The notes beneath the pieces are model-generated. The model did no database searches. It saw only the letters and a program-made list of their open reading frames with translations, and was not told the origin of the DNA. The translations under genes and the position numbers were made by a program. Shown here piece by piece: positions 36,209 through 46,027 of a stretch of DNA of 64,000 nucleotides. How positions within the stretch are numbered: position 1 is the first letter of the stretch; each line of letters opens with the position of its first letter. Origin of the DNA: Halomonas sp. I5-271120 (lineage in GTDB: Bacteria > Pseudomonadota > Gammaproteobacteria > Pseudomonadales > Halomonadaceae); contig NZ_CP130701.1 in NCBI RefSeq assembly GCF_030553075.1, forward strand, positions 3,720,001 to 3,784,000. Direction: 5' to 3'.

Positions 36209-37192
36209 TCACATATAATTCCATTTTTTTGGCAGCATCTTTAATTGATTAGTATTGGCGCTTTCATTTAAAAACCAATTTGATGGACTAAAAACATTAA
36301 ACTCTGGAACCTGACTCAACCAAGCAGCAAAACCACTAAAACCACTATTAGCAATCACATGAAAAGAACAGTGCGTCATCAGCGAAAAGTCTTCATGCGC
36401 ATTATTACCTTCGACAAAATATGAATTATCAGGAATAAAAGAGGAAAATTCTTTTTTGACCCATTCTATATCGTCAGAGAAAAATAAATATAAACCATCT
36501 ATATTTCTATCCTCCAACTCCCTCATACACTTCCTATAGTACTCTACATTACATGTGCCATGGAAGTCATTTGTAGATGCGTTATCAACATAGTCGCCTC
36601 TTCTCACATGAACGGCGACTGAATTATTTTTATTCTGCTTTATTAAGTTAAGAATCTCTCCAGCTTGCTTAGAAATTTTGCAACTTTTGACACGAGCTGA
36701 AACCTCATCTCTAACATCTTCAATAATGTCAAAATTCATCCCAAACTCACCCGAAATGTATATACTGTCCTCATATTTAGATATTAAGTCATCCCTCCAC
36801 TCCTTACTTTTAACGTCCGAAATATCTACATTATAAACACCCTTATCAAGCATCCCGGATACATAGAGCTTTCTTTCATAATAGCTAAAAAGTCGCTTCA
36901 GACTTCCCTGTGAAATACTATCAAGACAAGTAGAGTTACTGATCTTATAAATGCAGCTATTAAATGTGCTGTATCCTTTTGCCTTACATATATCATCATC
37001 GCTTGCGATACTTGGCTCAAAGCCCAAGCTAGGCAAATTATAATACATTATGGGGTTAAATCTCAACTGCCTCTTATCAAAGAAAGAGCAATCAACTTTT
37101 AAATCACATCCAATTTCTTTGCTGATAGAAAGTGCTACTGAATATTTATGTAACTGGCTTGCCAGCCCACCAACTAGTTTGATAACCAACAT
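36209..37192 (-). CDS. GT11-family alpha-1,2-fucosyl/colitosyltransferase
   Basis: A 327-aa inverting glycosyltransferase. The GDP-sugar-binding motif VAVHVRRGDYVDN (HxRRxD) is near residue 193, the N-terminal motif is KLVGGLASQLHKY, and the C-terminal LFFSDDIEWVKK and ANSGFSGFAAWLS are GT11 conserved regions. GT11 enzymes use GDP-L-fucose. In colitose-containing O-antigens homologues transfer L-colitose, which has the same configuration but lacks the 3-OH. As the locus makes GDP-colitose, that donor is the best guess. AT-rich; isolated between two insertion sequences. Confidence 0.87.
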   Translation of the reverse strand: MLVIKLVGGLASQLHKYSVALSISKEIGCDLKVDCSFFDKRQLRFNPIMYYNLPSLGFEPSIASDDDICKAKGYSTFNSCIYKISNSTCLDSISQGSLKRLFSYYERKLYVSGMLDKGVYNVDISDVKSKEWRDDLISKYEDSIYISGEFGMNFDIIEDVRDEVSARVKSCKISKQAGEILNLIKQNKNNSVAVHVRRGDYVDNASTNDFHGTCNVEYYRKCMRELEDRNIDGLYLFFSDDIEWVKKEFSSFIPDNSYFVEGNNAHEDFSLMTHCSFHVIANSGFSGFAAWLSQVPEFNVFSPSNWFLNESANTNQLKMLPKKWNYM

Positions 37193-37412
37193 TACGCAAA
37201 AACCTTTTAATATATTTTGCCCGCCTGTAAAAACCGAACAACATAATGAAACACGTCTTTGTTTGAAAATAAACCATGTTTACATGGCGTTATTCCTGGA
37301 ATTTTAGATCATATAATCAACCGATTACTATAAATATTTACTCGCTTTTTCCTTTCGCACTTTTCCCTGTCAGTGACTCTAGCTGTACCACTTACGCTCC
37401 CCAATGCTCAGC
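37193..37412. other. AT-rich intergenic region
   Basis: No gene is seen. The AT-rich stretch upstream of the GT11 start precedes the ISAs1 end at about 37413. Confidence 0.4.
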
Positions 37413-37909
37413 CCAGGGAAAACGCATGAAAAAATTCACACCGCGAGAACATCTGCAAGGTACGTCTCATCCAGCGCCGCTTTCTTCTGTTTTCGCCGAA
37501 TTCCGCCCTTGAAACGCTTCTTCCCTTTCAGGTAATTCAGCAATATGCCGGACCCTCGCAAGGTTTTCCGCCGCCTGTCCGCGGTGGATTTTCAGGCATC
37601 TTCACGGAGAGCAACGTCCAGGGACCAGTGAAGCTTGTTCTCGACAAACCAGTGCTGGCGAGCCGCTTCCGCCAGCTTTTTGGCGCTAAGCTCGGCTGAG
37701 CTGATGTAGTAACAGATCATCGGCATCTCTGGCGTTTCGTCACCTTCCTGACGGAAACTCATGACCATGCCTACCGTTTTTAACCCTGGCCACTCATATC
37801 TAAGCTCATGAAATTCTTCAGTAAGATCGCTCACAATGTGATAACACGTCGCTTGCCTGCCCCGGTTCTTCTCATCCGTGACATAGGCATCCCCTTCGAA
37901 GTTGACCAC
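37413..37909 (-). pseudogene. ISAs1-family transposase, C-terminal fragment
   Basis: The terminal repeat cagggaaaacgcatgaaaa at 37415 marks the downstream end. The frame from 37909 to 37592 gives GRQATCYHIVSDLTEEFHEL, WPGLKTVGMVMSFR and HWFVENKLHWSLDVALREDA, the last carrying the catalytic glutamate region. Everything before VVNFEGDAYVTDEK is missing because an IS110 gene has been joined there. It complements the N-terminal ISAs1 fragment at 22.6-23.4 kb, but small differences suggest a separate copy. Confidence 0.88.
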
Positions 37910-38903
37910 CTCCAGCTTCTACCTGGTGACACTCAACTCGCAGGGCAAGCGTGAAGGAAAGACCAAACTCACTCGTCCCAAGCTACTGAATTTCATGGTT
38001 CAACAACCCGCGTGCACGGTAGCCATGGAAGCCTGTGCTTCCTCTCACCACTGGGCTCGCGAGATTCAAAAGCTCGGCCATCGTGTCCAGCTCCTACCGG
38101 CTCAACATGTCAAGGGGTACCTTCGCGGCCAGAAAAACGATTACAACGATGCTCAAGCGATAGCCGAAGCCTGCCAGCACGGCGCCATCCGGCCCGTGGC
38201 TATCAAGTCTATCGAGCATCAAGATGAGCAGACCTTTTTGCAGATGCGCAGGCACCTGTCGGCAGAGCGCACGCGATTGATCAATCACGTGCGCGGGCTA
38301 CTCGCAGAATATGGCTTGGTGCTGAAACAAGGACATAGCGTCTTGAGAAAGGCACTACCCGATATCCTGGAAGATACGCGCAATGATTTGACCGATAGAA
38401 TGCGCACCTTGCTGCATCGCCAGCATTCACGGCTGATCGCTGTGGACGAGGAGTTAGCTTGGTATGATGATCAACTGAAGCATGACACCCGACAGGACGC
38501 CGTCTGCCAGCGATTACTAAAAATTCCCGGATTTGGCCCCATTGTAAGCAAAGCGGTCAAAAGCTGGATGGGCGATGGCAAACAGTTTGCTCGCGGACGT
38601 GATGCATCGGCCGCCTTGGGGTTGGTGCCCAAGCAATTCAGTACGGGCGGCCGGAATGTACTACTAGGCATCACGAAACGGGGCGACTCTTACGTTCGAG
38701 GCCTAGTTATTCATGGCGCCAGGGCTGCTGTCAGGTGTGCTGCAGGAAAAGACGACGCTCTTCATCAGTGGATCAATCGTCTCGTGGCTACCCGCGGCGT
38801 TAACAAGGCCACTGTCGCCTTGGCCAACAAGTTAATTCGGATCGCTTGGGTGATCATCACTCGTGGTGAGAATTACTGTGTGAGACCATCCAGCGCAGCA
38901 TAA
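37910..38903 (+). pseudogene. IS110-family transposase, N-terminally clipped
   Basis: About 330 residues of an IS110-family recombinase. The frame begins inside the protein with FYLVTLNSQGKREGKTKLTR; the usual first dozen residues with GIDLAK, and so the first acidic residue of the DEDD site, are absent. Present are VAMEACASSHHWAREI, QKNDYNDAQAIAEA, LKIPGFGPIVSKAV, ALGLVPKQFSTGGRNVLLGITKRGD and the C-terminal ARAAVRCA region that holds the catalytic serine zone in the family. Annotation pipelines may call a start at 37902, but that codon belongs to ISAs1 sequence. Confidence 0.85.
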
Positions 38904-39230
38904 AACCAAACTAGATCGGAGCATTAGCTGGTCATGGTGAGGTAAGACTCACCAATCTCAAGGTTGCGAAGTCACCAGGCACGATGAAAAACAGGTCAGA
39001 CCGGCATACTGAAAACCTGGCAAGTGCAGTGGCAGCCAATGCCGAAGTGTTGATAAGGACGGTATGCGCGAATGTCTCATCAAGGCCAGAAGCCTCGGGC
39101 TTCAACAACAGGCCGGATATATGAAAGCCAACCTGTCCCTTTCTTCAGCCTGAGGCCTTGCAAGCCGGGAGGAGACCATATATGCACTTGGTAGACCGCC
39201 CACCCTGAGTTATTTACCAAGTGGGTGGTC
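38904..39230 (+). other. IS110 3' noncoding end, possible bridge-RNA region
   Basis: About 300 bp of GC-moderate sequence with no open frame follows the transposase stop and closes with gggaggagaccatatatg near 39168-39185. Members of the IS1111 subgroup have a long noncoding right end thought to encode the guide (bridge) RNA. The length and position fit, but the RNA itself cannot be confirmed by eye. Confidence 0.35.
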
Positions 39231-39239
39231 AATCACACG

Positions 39240-39480
39240 GGACACGACACCTACTGCTAATTCGCTACGAAGTCCGTCGTAGAGCGGTTTTTCATGCGTT
39301 TTCCTACCCCCTCAATAGCTTTGCACTTGGAACTTGAGACCATCCTTTCAGTATATGCAATTCTTTCTGTTTACGATATTAAATACATCAACAGGAAAAA
39401 ATCATAAACCCCTCCCCCTACACCGAGAGAATGCCTTCCAGATATATTTCATCCAGAGCCGTTTTTCTGCTCCTGCCAAA
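39240..39480. repeat. ISAs1 end remnants
   Basis: At 39257-39303 the sequence repeats the outer end of the ISAs1 copy at 23450-23488 (gctacgaag, gtcgtagagcggtttttcat). At 39430-39480 a decayed version of the opposite ISAs1 end occurs (compare 37455-37510). No coding sequence survives. Confidence 0.65.
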
Positions 39481-39490
39481 TTCAGCCTTT

Positions 39491-39609
39491 AAGAGCTGGA
39501 TACCATCGCCTTGGAGCTGATCATGCGCCCACGCAAACGCTTTGATTTCAAATATCCAATAGAGGTGATGGATGAACTATATCAAGAAGGTCCATCATCT
39601 ATACAATGA
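39491..39609 (+). pseudogene. IS30-family transposase, last 38 codons
   Basis: Reads LDTIALELIMRPRKRFDFKY, then PIEVMDELYQEGPSSIQ and stop, followed by the IS30 end gcactcagaatctgcaac. It is the fourth IS30 trace in the locus, adjacent to the wzx stop. Confidence 0.85.
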
Positions 39610-39642
39610 CACTGCTGCACTCAGAATCTGCAACAGCCGGTA

Positions 39643-40920
39643 TTATTCGTATATATCTCTATTTTTATAAAATGAATACTTATTGCTTAAAAAGAAAATA
39701 TACACCATTGAAATGAGATAAATCAGACCAGAAAACGCATATGACATTGCCGCACCAACAAGACCATAGCTATCAACAAAGACAATCGTCAAAACAAAAT
39801 AAAGCGCATTGAATATCACTTCCGTTTTTATAAAGATCATTAACATTGATTTGCTTATCATCACAAAAGCCAAGATCCATGCTGTAAGTCTAAGCACCTC
39901 GCCTGCAAAATGCCAAATAAACAAATCCCCCATCTTCATAAAATCATCACTGAAAAGAAGAAGAATCAAATTGTCGCGTATTAAGTATACAAAAACTGCA
40001 GCACCAACCGAGACAGGGACCAGCAGATACCAGGCATTCACCACCTCATTAACAATCAACTTAACATTCTTTGTCTCGGAAAGCTTTGGCAAAAGATAAA
40101 CTGAAAGTACAGAGGTGAAAAACATTATATATGCACCACCAAGCCTCTGCATGGCCTCCCACAAACCTGCGCTATCAACGCCAACATTTTCAAAAATATA
40201 AGTGCGGATTAAAAAGTTCACAGCTGGCCCTACAGCCACACTAACCAATGACATCAAGGAGTATCGAAAGAGATTTTTTAATACAAAACTGTCAATAGTA
40301 CCAATGAAATTTCTTAAGCTAAACCAGCTTGATTTATATGTTATCGCCAGAGTGGCGAAGAACGTCAGTGACTGGTAGATCGCCAAGGCAACCAGCGCTC
40401 CATAAAGACCTAATTTGACAGTCATAACGGTGGTGACCGCCAGCGCAAATAGGCTACCGGATATGTTGGCCATCACATAGCGGTGAATTTCTTTTTTTCC
40501 GTTAAGAATAGCAAGTAACAAGGTGTTGAATACAAATAGGACAAGTGTTGTGGCAAACCAGATAAATATACTGCCGAGACTTTCATCTTTGAGGAACCAG
40601 CCCGCCAAGAATTTGTTAAACGTGATTAAGCCAATAGCAACTATAACTGACCCGATTATCGAAATCGTTCCTGCTGTGCGCCAGACTGCATATTGCTTAA
40701 CTTCGTCTCCGTGATATTCGGCCGTATATTTAGTTACACCTTTGCCGATTGCACCACTGGCCAGAGCTGTGCAAATTTGTACGGCATTTTGAAAATTACC
40801 AATAGCTGCATAACCTGATGGACCAACATAAATAGCGAGTATTTTATTAATACTCAACATTGTTAGCATTTTGATTATGACTGCAATCCCATTCAGAAAG
40901 CTGGTTTTTAGCAGCGTCAC
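39643..40920 (-). CDS. wzx: Wzx-type lipid-linked oligosaccharide flippase
   Basis: A 425-aa integral membrane protein with about twelve hydrophobic helices spread evenly, of the polysaccharide transporter / MOP superfamily and close in style to O-antigen and WzxE translocases. The N-terminal KTSFLNGIAVIIKMLTMLSI and IYVGPSGYAAIGNFQN are characteristic. It moves undecaprenyl-PP-linked repeat units to the periplasmic face for Wzy. It is downstream of fdtB with a 154-bp gap. Moderately AT-rich. It appears intact although IS debris touches its 3' end. Confidence 0.9.
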   Translation of the reverse strand: MTLLKTSFLNGIAVIIKMLTMLSINKILAIYVGPSGYAAIGNFQNAVQICTALASGAIGKGVTKYTAEYHGDEVKQYAVWRTAGTISIIGSVIVAIGLITFNKFLAGWFLKDESLGSIFIWFATTLVLFVFNTLLLAILNGKKEIHRYVMANISGSLFALAVTTVMTVKLGLYGALVALAIYQSLTFFATLAITYKSSWFSLRNFIGTIDSFVLKNLFRYSLMSLVSVAVGPAVNFLIRTYIFENVGVDSAGLWEAMQRLGGAYIMFFTSVLSVYLLPKLSETKNVKLIVNEVVNAWYLLVPVSVGAAVFVYLIRDNLILLLFSDDFMKMGDLFIWHFAGEVLRLTAWILAFVMISKSMLMIFIKTEVIFNALYFVLTIVFVDSYGLVGAAMSYAFSGLIYLISMVYIFFLSNKYSFYKNRDIYE

Positions 40921-41074
40921 AGATTAACCCTTTCGTGCATGTAAGTGCTTATTCTTAAGTTTTGCGTATTATCTGTATAAAACCTAGTGGATCGGATAAT
41001 AACATTGCATAGCGTCGCTTCTTTTCAGAGGAAACGCATAAAGCTTTCACACACGGGACCCGACACATAGGAAA

Positions 41075-42169
41075 TTAAGCTGAGCGCTTGACCGCCTCGA
41101 CCACTTGCTTGGCCTGTTCCGGGTACAAATGAGGGCCCATCGGCAGGCTAAGGACCTCGCCGGCAAGTTGGTCGGCCAGAGGCAGCACCTCCTGAGCGAC
41201 GCTATGGCCGGCATAGGCCCGCTGGCGGTGTGGCGGAATCGGATAGTGAATCAGCGTCGCGACCCCCGACTCCTTGAGGTCGGCCTGAAGCGCATCGCGC
41301 CGCTGACTGCGCACCACATAGAGATGCCATGCCGGGTCTGCCCATTTGGGTACATAGGGGAGTACCAAACCGGTGCCGGAAAGCGCATCAGAATACACAG
41401 CGGCGATAGCACGGCGGCGTTCGGTCCATTCATCCAGCACCTGCAGCTTAACGCGCAACACAGCAGCCTGAAGCGGATCGAGGCGAGAATTGAGTCCCTG
41501 CACTTCGTGGACATATTTCTCCCGCGAGCCGTAGTTGCGCAACATTGCCACGCGGTCGGCTAGCTCGGCAACATGGGTAGTGATGGCGCCGGCATCGCCC
41601 ATGCCACCCAGGTTCTTGCCGGGGTAGAAGCTCCAGCAAACGATATCGCCATGGCCCCCGATGCGTTGCCCTTTGTAGCGAGCACCGTGAGCCTGGGCGG
41701 CGTCCTCCACCACCCTTACGTCATGGCGTTTTGCTAGAGCAAGGATGGGATCCAGGTCAGCCGGCTGACCGTAAAGATGCACCGGCAATAGCACCTTCGT
41801 GCGAGAGGTGATCGCCGCTTCAATGCGGGCAGGGTCGATATTATGAGTGGCGGGGTCTGGTTCTACAGGCACCGGGGTGGCACCCACGGTGGATACCGCC
41901 AGCCAAGTAGCGATGTAGGTGTTCGAGGGGACGATCACTTCGTCATCCGGGCCCACCTCTAGGGAGCGCAACGCCAGTATCAGCGCATCCAAGCCGTTGG
42001 CCACGCCCACACAGTGATCGACGCCGCAGTAGTCGGCAAACTCGGCCTCAAAGGCTTCGACCTCAGGGCCGAGCACATACCACCCGCTAGTGAGCACTCG
42101 AGAAACAGCATCGTTGATAGGTTGTTTCAAGTCCAGGTAAGGGGCCTGGAGATCAAGAAAAGGAATCAT
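41075..42169 (-). CDS. fdtB: dTDP-3-keto-6-deoxyhexose 3-aminotransferase (FdtB/QdtB type)
   Basis: A 364-aa PLP aminotransferase of the DegT/DnrJ/EryC1 family. The PLP lysine is present in SFYPGKNLGGMGDAGAI, and VVEDAAQAHGARYKG is the cofactor-ring segment. It would transaminate the FdtA product to dTDP-3-amino-3,6-dideoxyhexose. Context is decisive: it follows a 3,4-ketoisomerase and a hexapeptide acetyltransferase, with an ATGA overlap on the latter. Whether the sugar is Fuc3N or Qui3N depends on the isomerase's stereochemistry and cannot be read. Confidence 0.9.
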   Translation of the reverse strand: MIPFLDLQAPYLDLKQPINDAVSRVLTSGWYVLGPEVEAFEAEFADYCGVDHCVGVANGLDALILALRSLEVGPDDEVIVPSNTYIATWLAVSTVGATPVPVEPDPATHNIDPARIEAAITSRTKVLLPVHLYGQPADLDPILALAKRHDVRVVEDAAQAHGARYKGQRIGGHGDIVCWSFYPGKNLGGMGDAGAITTHVAELADRVAMLRNYGSREKYVHEVQGLNSRLDPLQAAVLRVKLQVLDEWTERRRAIAAVYSDALSGTGLVLPYVPKWADPAWHLYVVRSQRRDALQADLKESGVATLIHYPIPPHRQRAYAGHSVAQEVLPLADQLAGEVLSLPMGPHLYPEQAKQVVEAVKRSA

Positions 42170-42630
42170 ATTTCAATATACCGAATCACTTTGGCGGGAT
42201 TGCCCACGACAAGCGCGCGCTCGGGAACATCTTTAATCACAACAGCACCAGCCCCAACCATGGCATTAGCGCCGATGGTGATACCAGGGAGCAGCGTCAC
42301 ATTGGCACCAATGCTAGCCCCCTGTTTTATTGTTATGCCGCTGAATGAGTCAGGGTACTCTTTTGACCGAGGAAACGGATCGTTGGTAAACGTAGCATTG
42401 GGCCCAACAAACACATGATTCTCGAGTCGGGTCCCGTCCCAGAGAAATACGCCAGACTTGACCGTCACATAGTCACCAATAATGACGTCGGCTTCAATAA
42501 GTGTGTGCGCACAAATGTTGCAATTCTTGCCAATTCGCGCACCTGACAACACGATGCTGTATTGCCAAATACGTGTATGACTGCCAATTTCTGTAGTATG
42601 TACGTCAGCGAGAGGGTGTATGGTGGACAT
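42166..42630 (-). CDS. fdtC: dTDP-3-aminohexose N-acetyltransferase, hexapeptide-repeat
   Basis: A 154-aa left-handed beta-helix acyltransferase with hexad repeats throughout (ARIGKNCNICAHTLIEADVIIGD, GASIGANVTLLPGITIGANAMVGAGAVV) and the C-terminal VVGNPAKVIRYIE typical of the family. It probably acetylates the amino group made by FdtB. It is shorter than usual FdtC or QdtC and resembles the N-terminal half of fused acetyltransferase-ketoisomerases. Here the isomerase is a separate gene overlapping its start by 26 bp, suggesting a split or unfused version. Confidence 0.85.
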   Translation of the reverse strand: MSTIHPLADVHTTEIGSHTRIWQYSIVLSGARIGKNCNICAHTLIEADVIIGDYVTVKSGVFLWDGTRLENHVFVGPNATFTNDPFPRSKEYPDSFSGITIKQGASIGANVTLLPGITIGANAMVGAGAVVIKDVPERALVVGNPAKVIRYIEI

Positions 42631-43027
42631 TGCGGCTCAGCTTAAGGAAGTCTTCATAATTACGGATATAGTCGCGTTCATCATAATGCTCGCTTGCCAG
42701 CACCAGCAGCACGCAGTCCCCGCTGAAGTCATGCATTTCTCGCCAGATCATGCTTTCTATCTGCAAGCCTTTGGTTGGGCGGTCGAGCCAAGTCTCTTCA
42801 CGGGTATCGCCATCGTCGAGCACCATGCGGCAACGCCCTGCCAAACAAATGGCCACCTGCTTAAGATCCTTATGGGCATGATAGCCACGACTCACATTCT
42901 GCCCAGTGTGATAAATGTAGTACACCCTCTTGATCTCGAACGGGACCGTCTTATTGGCTTCCAACGCAATCAGGGAGCCACGTTCGTCACCTAAATGAGG
43001 AAAATCAACCCACTGAACTAGACTCAT
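42605..43027 (-). CDS. fdtA: dTDP-4-oxo-6-deoxyglucose 3,4-ketoisomerase
   Basis: A 140-aa single-domain cupin of the WxcM/FdtA family. It begins [20 protein letters not shown], with [24 protein letters not shown] holding the active-site histidines and [20 protein letters not shown] in the barrel. It moves the keto group from C-4 to C-3 of the RmlB product, giving the substrate for FdtB. It overlaps rmlA by 4 bp (ATGA) and the acetyltransferase by 26 bp. FdtA and QdtA differ only in C-4 stereochemistry, which the sequence does not show by eye. Confidence 0.9.
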   Translation of the reverse strand: MSLVQWVDFPHLGDERGSLIALEANKTVPFEIKRVYYIYHTGQNVSRGYHAHKDLKQVAICLAGRCRMVLDDGDTREETWLDRPTKGLQIESMIWREMHDFSGDCVLLVLASEHYDERDYIRNYEDFLKLSRNVHHTPSR

Positions 43028-43902
43028 AACTTTTCCTCAGCAATCGCCAGTAAATACTGCCCATATCCATTCTTCTTTAACTTCCCCCCCAAGCGCTGTA
43101 GAACTTCAGTGTTTAGCCACCCCTTGCTAAAGGCAATTTCTTCCAAACAGGCGATTTTATATCCCTGCCGCTTTTCAATGGTTTCGACAAACTGAGCAGC
43201 TTCTAGCAGGCTCTCATGGGTCCCAGTATCCAGCCAGGCAAACCCGCGCCCCAGCAGCTCCACATTGAGATCACCGCGCTCCAGGTACGCTTGGTTGACG
43301 CTGGTAATCTCCAGTTCTCCACGATGGGATGGTTCGACCTGCTTGGCGATCTCCACCACGTCATTGTCGTAGAAGTAGAGCCCCGTCACCGCGAAGTGCG
43401 ACTTAGGTTTGGATGGTTTTTCATCGATAGAAATGGCCCGGTGGTTGGCGTCGAACTCCACCACACCGAAACGTTCTGGATCCTTGACCTGATAGCCGAA
43501 TACTGTAGCACCGCTGTGCTGTGCCGCCGCCTGCAGCAGTTTCGGGGTAAAACCTTGACCATAGAAGATGTTATCACCCAGCACCAAGCAGACACTGTCG
43601 GTACCGATAAAGTCCTGACCAATGATAAAGGCCTGGGCCAGGCCATCAGGGCTGGGTTGCTCGGCATAACTCAGCTCGATCCCAAACTGACTGCCGTCAC
43701 CCAGCAAACGCTCGAAGCTGGGCCTGTCTTCCGGGGTCGTGATGATCAGCACCTCACGAATCCCGGCCAGCATCAGTACCGACAGCGGGTAATAGATCAT
43801 CGGCTTGTCGTAGATGGGCAGGAGTTGCTTGGAGACGCCCATGGTGATGGGGTACAGGCGCGTGCCAGAGCCGCCAGCGAGGATGATGCCTTTGCGTGTC
43901 AT
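43024..43902 (-). CDS. rmlA: Glucose-1-phosphate thymidylyltransferase
   Basis: Forms dTDP-glucose from glucose-1-P and dTTP. The start is set at ATG 43902 (aagga 7 nt upstream), giving 292 aa beginning [20 protein letters not shown]; upstream codons are not conserved. Other motifs are [51 protein letters not shown] and [19 protein letters not shown]. It supplies the dTDP branch together with rmlB. No rmlC or rmlD is present, so the product is not rhamnose. Confidence 0.96.
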   Translation of the reverse strand: MTRKGIILAGGSGTRLYPITMGVSKQLLPIYDKPMIYYPLSVLMLAGIREVLIITTPEDRPSFERLLGDGSQFGIELSYAEQPSPDGLAQAFIIGQDFIGTDSVCLVLGDNIFYGQGFTPKLLQAAAQHSGATVFGYQVKDPERFGVVEFDANHRAISIDEKPSKPKSHFAVTGLYFYDNDVVEIAKQVEPSHRGELEITSVNQAYLERGDLNVELLGRGFAWLDTGTHESLLEAAQFVETIEKRQGYKIACLEEIAFSKGWLNTEVLQRLGGKLKKNGYGQYLLAIAEEKL

Positions 43903-43976
43903 GTGGAATCCTTGTCTGAATCTGCGATGGCTGCGTGGAGCTTCTCGCAGTGAAGAAGGCTGCGCTCCCATATTTT

Positions 43977-45035
43977 TTAAGCTGTGGTGACACCCAGGCG
44001 TTCACGCTGGTAGCTGCCATCCTGCACTCGGCGACACCATTCGAAGTTGTCGAGGTACCACTTCACGGTCTTGCGGATGCCGGATTCGAAGGTTTCTTGC
44101 GGGTGCCAGCCGAGTTCGCGTTCGATCTTGCCCGCGTCGATGGCGTACCGGAGGTCGTGGCCCGGGCGGTCGGGGACGTAGGTTATGAGTGAGGCATGAG
44201 AAGTGAAGTGTGAAGGGGCCAGTTCGTCCAGCAGCGAACAGATGGCCTCTACGACTTCGATGTTCTGCTTCTCGTTACGACCGCCGATGTTGTAGGTCTC
44301 CCCCACCCTACCCTCGGTCGCCACCTTGTAGAGCGCGCGAGCATGATCCTCAACATGAAGCCAATCGCGAATCTGCTCGCCCTTGCCGTAGACCGGCAGC
44401 GCCTTGCCTTCCAACGCATTAAGGATCACCAGCGGGATCAGCTTCTCGGGGAAGTGATAGGGCCCGTAGTTGTTGGAGCAATTAGAGATCAGGGTGGGCA
44501 GGCCATAGGTCCGGTGCCAAGCGCGTACAAGATGATCTGAGCTAGCCTTGCTGGCGGAGTATGGGGAGCTTGGTGCGTAGGAGGTCTCTTCCGTAAATAA
44601 TCCCTCTGGCCCCTCCAGATCACCATAGACCTCGTCGGTGGAAATATGGTGCAAGCGAAAGGCTTGCTGACCTTCGCTATCCAAGTCGTTCCAGTAGGAG
44701 CGCGTCACTTCCAGCAACGTGTAGGTGCCGATGATATTGGTTTCGATAAACGCTGCCGGGCCATCGATGGAACGGTCAACATGGCTCTCTGCTGCCAGGT
44801 GCATCACCGCATCTGGCTGATGCACACTGAAAACCCGCTCGAGCTCATTTCGGTCACAGATATCCACCCGCTCAAAGGCATAGCGATCACTGTCGCTCAC
44901 CTCGGCCAACGACTCCAAATTTCCGGCGTAGGTCAGCTTATCAACGTTAACCACGCTGTCGGCAGTGTTAGCGATGATATGGCGAATCACTGCTGAGCCG
45001 ATGAAGCCCGCGCCACCGGTAACCAATAACTTCAT
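43977..45035 (-). CDS. rmlB: dTDP-glucose 4,6-dehydratase
   Basis: Converts dTDP-glucose to dTDP-4-oxo-6-deoxyglucose with bound NAD+. The start at ATG 45035 (aggaa just upstream) gives 352 aa. [20 protein letters not shown] is the cofactor site, [26 protein letters not shown] and [16 protein letters not shown] carry the catalytic Thr-Asp-Glu/Tyr-Lys set, and [21 protein letters not shown] is typical. It is the second gene of the long minus-strand operon, 210 bp after wzz, and feeds FdtA. Confidence 0.96.
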   Translation of the reverse strand: MKLLVTGGAGFIGSAVIRHIIANTADSVVNVDKLTYAGNLESLAEVSDSDRYAFERVDICDRNELERVFSVHQPDAVMHLAAESHVDRSIDGPAAFIETNIIGTYTLLEVTRSYWNDLDSEGQQAFRLHHISTDEVYGDLEGPEGLFTEETSYAPSSPYSASKASSDHLVRAWHRTYGLPTLISNCSNNYGPYHFPEKLIPLVILNALEGKALPVYGKGEQIRDWLHVEDHARALYKVATEGRVGETYNIGGRNEKQNIEVVEAICSLLDELAPSHFTSHASLITYVPDRPGHDLRYAIDAGKIERELGWHPQETFESGIRKTVKWYLDNFEWCRRVQDGSYQRERLGVTTA

Positions 45036-45247
45036 AGGTTTCCTATTCATTAAAGATGCTGTTTGGCTAATCAAAAAAATCACAAAAATGTGAGCAGACA
45101 CCTGCGGCACTTCACATTTTTGTGAGCTTTAGCATTTCGCTGAATCAGCCACATTTCTATAAAAAAGCCCAACATCTCTGTGAGGCATCATCCATAACCT
45201 ACTGATTTCATTGGCCACGACTGATAAGGGAGCGGTTATCAGTGACA

Positions 45248-46027
45248 TTAGGATTCCTGTTCTTTGAGGCTGCTGCAGACAAGACCCGCAAACTGCAGAA
45301 GAAACACGCCCATCACAGAAAGCATGCCCCCCAACACCACGGCCAGCGCCATGATCAGCGTACGGCTCGTACCCGCTTTTTCCAAGCTCTGGACAGCCGT
45401 CTGAGCGATTCGACCATCCTGGAGTAGGCCAAGCCGGTCTTTGGTCATCGCAATCTGCTCGGTATAGCTGGCCAGAAGATCTGCTGCACCAGACGATGTG
45501 GATTGCTCGGCGGCAGCGAGTGAGGCTTGTAGGCTTTCCAGGCGACTCTCGAGGCTCGCCCGCTGCCGATCGACCAAGGCTTGTTGGTTGCTGGCAATGC
45601 TCGTCAACAGAGCACTGTGCATTTTCTCCACCAAAGACGCCCTGTCTTCCGAGGCCTCAGAGGTAATTTTCACCAGCTGGGTATCTTCAGGCGTAGATAG
45701 ATTCACAGAAAATGGTAAGGACTCAAGCCCTCCCTGTTTGAGAAGCTCACGCGTGGTGGGAGCAATATAAAGGCTCTGCGCCTTGGCGATGACGGTATTT
45801 GCCGACTCTAGAGCTCGGTCGGCATTGCCCTCCCCTCCCGGCGCTTGTTCAGCGACTTCATACACTGACACATAGCTATAGGTCGGCGTCATCGTAAGCA
45901 CATAGGCTAGTGCAGCCAGTACCACCACGGCGAATATAATGGCCAGGGCCTTCCAGCGGCGCACCAGAATGGCCGCGAGGTCGACCAGGGAAATTTCGTC
46001 ATCGTAGGAGGAGCGCTGCTCGGTCAT
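45248..46027 (-). CDS. wzz: Wzz-type chain-length determinant
   Basis: A 259-aa polysaccharide co-polymerase of the inner membrane. TM1 is at about residues 32-52 (ALAIIFAVVVLAALAYVL) after a cytosolic start with DEISLVDLAAILVRRWK. The periplasmic part is helical (about 55-225), and TM2 is at about 228-250, rich in G and M. No tyrosine-kinase domain follows, so it is the class 1 (Wzz) rather than the Wzc type. It governs polymer length made by the Wzy-like protein. It is the first gene of the operon, 48 bp downstream of a perfect ops element. Confidence 0.85.
   Translation of the reverse strand: MTEQRSSYDDEISLVDLAAILVRRWKALAIIFAVVVLAALAYVLTMTPTYSYVSVYEVAEQAPGGEGNADRALESANTVIAKAQSLYIAPTTRELLKQGGLESLPFSVNLSTPEDTQLVKITSEASEDRASLVEKMHSALLTSIASNQQALVDRQRASLESRLESLQASLAAAEQSTSSGAADLLASYTEQIAMTKDRLGLLQDGRIAQTAVQSLEKAGTSRTLIMALAVVLGGMLSVMGVFLLQFAGLVCSSLKEQES

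Noticed and set aside
43024..45035. dTDP-rhamnose pathway
   Set aside because: rmlA and rmlB are present but rmlC and rmlD are not; the next genes are a ketoisomerase, aminotransferase and acetyltransferase, pointing to a 3-acetamido-3,6-dideoxyhexose.
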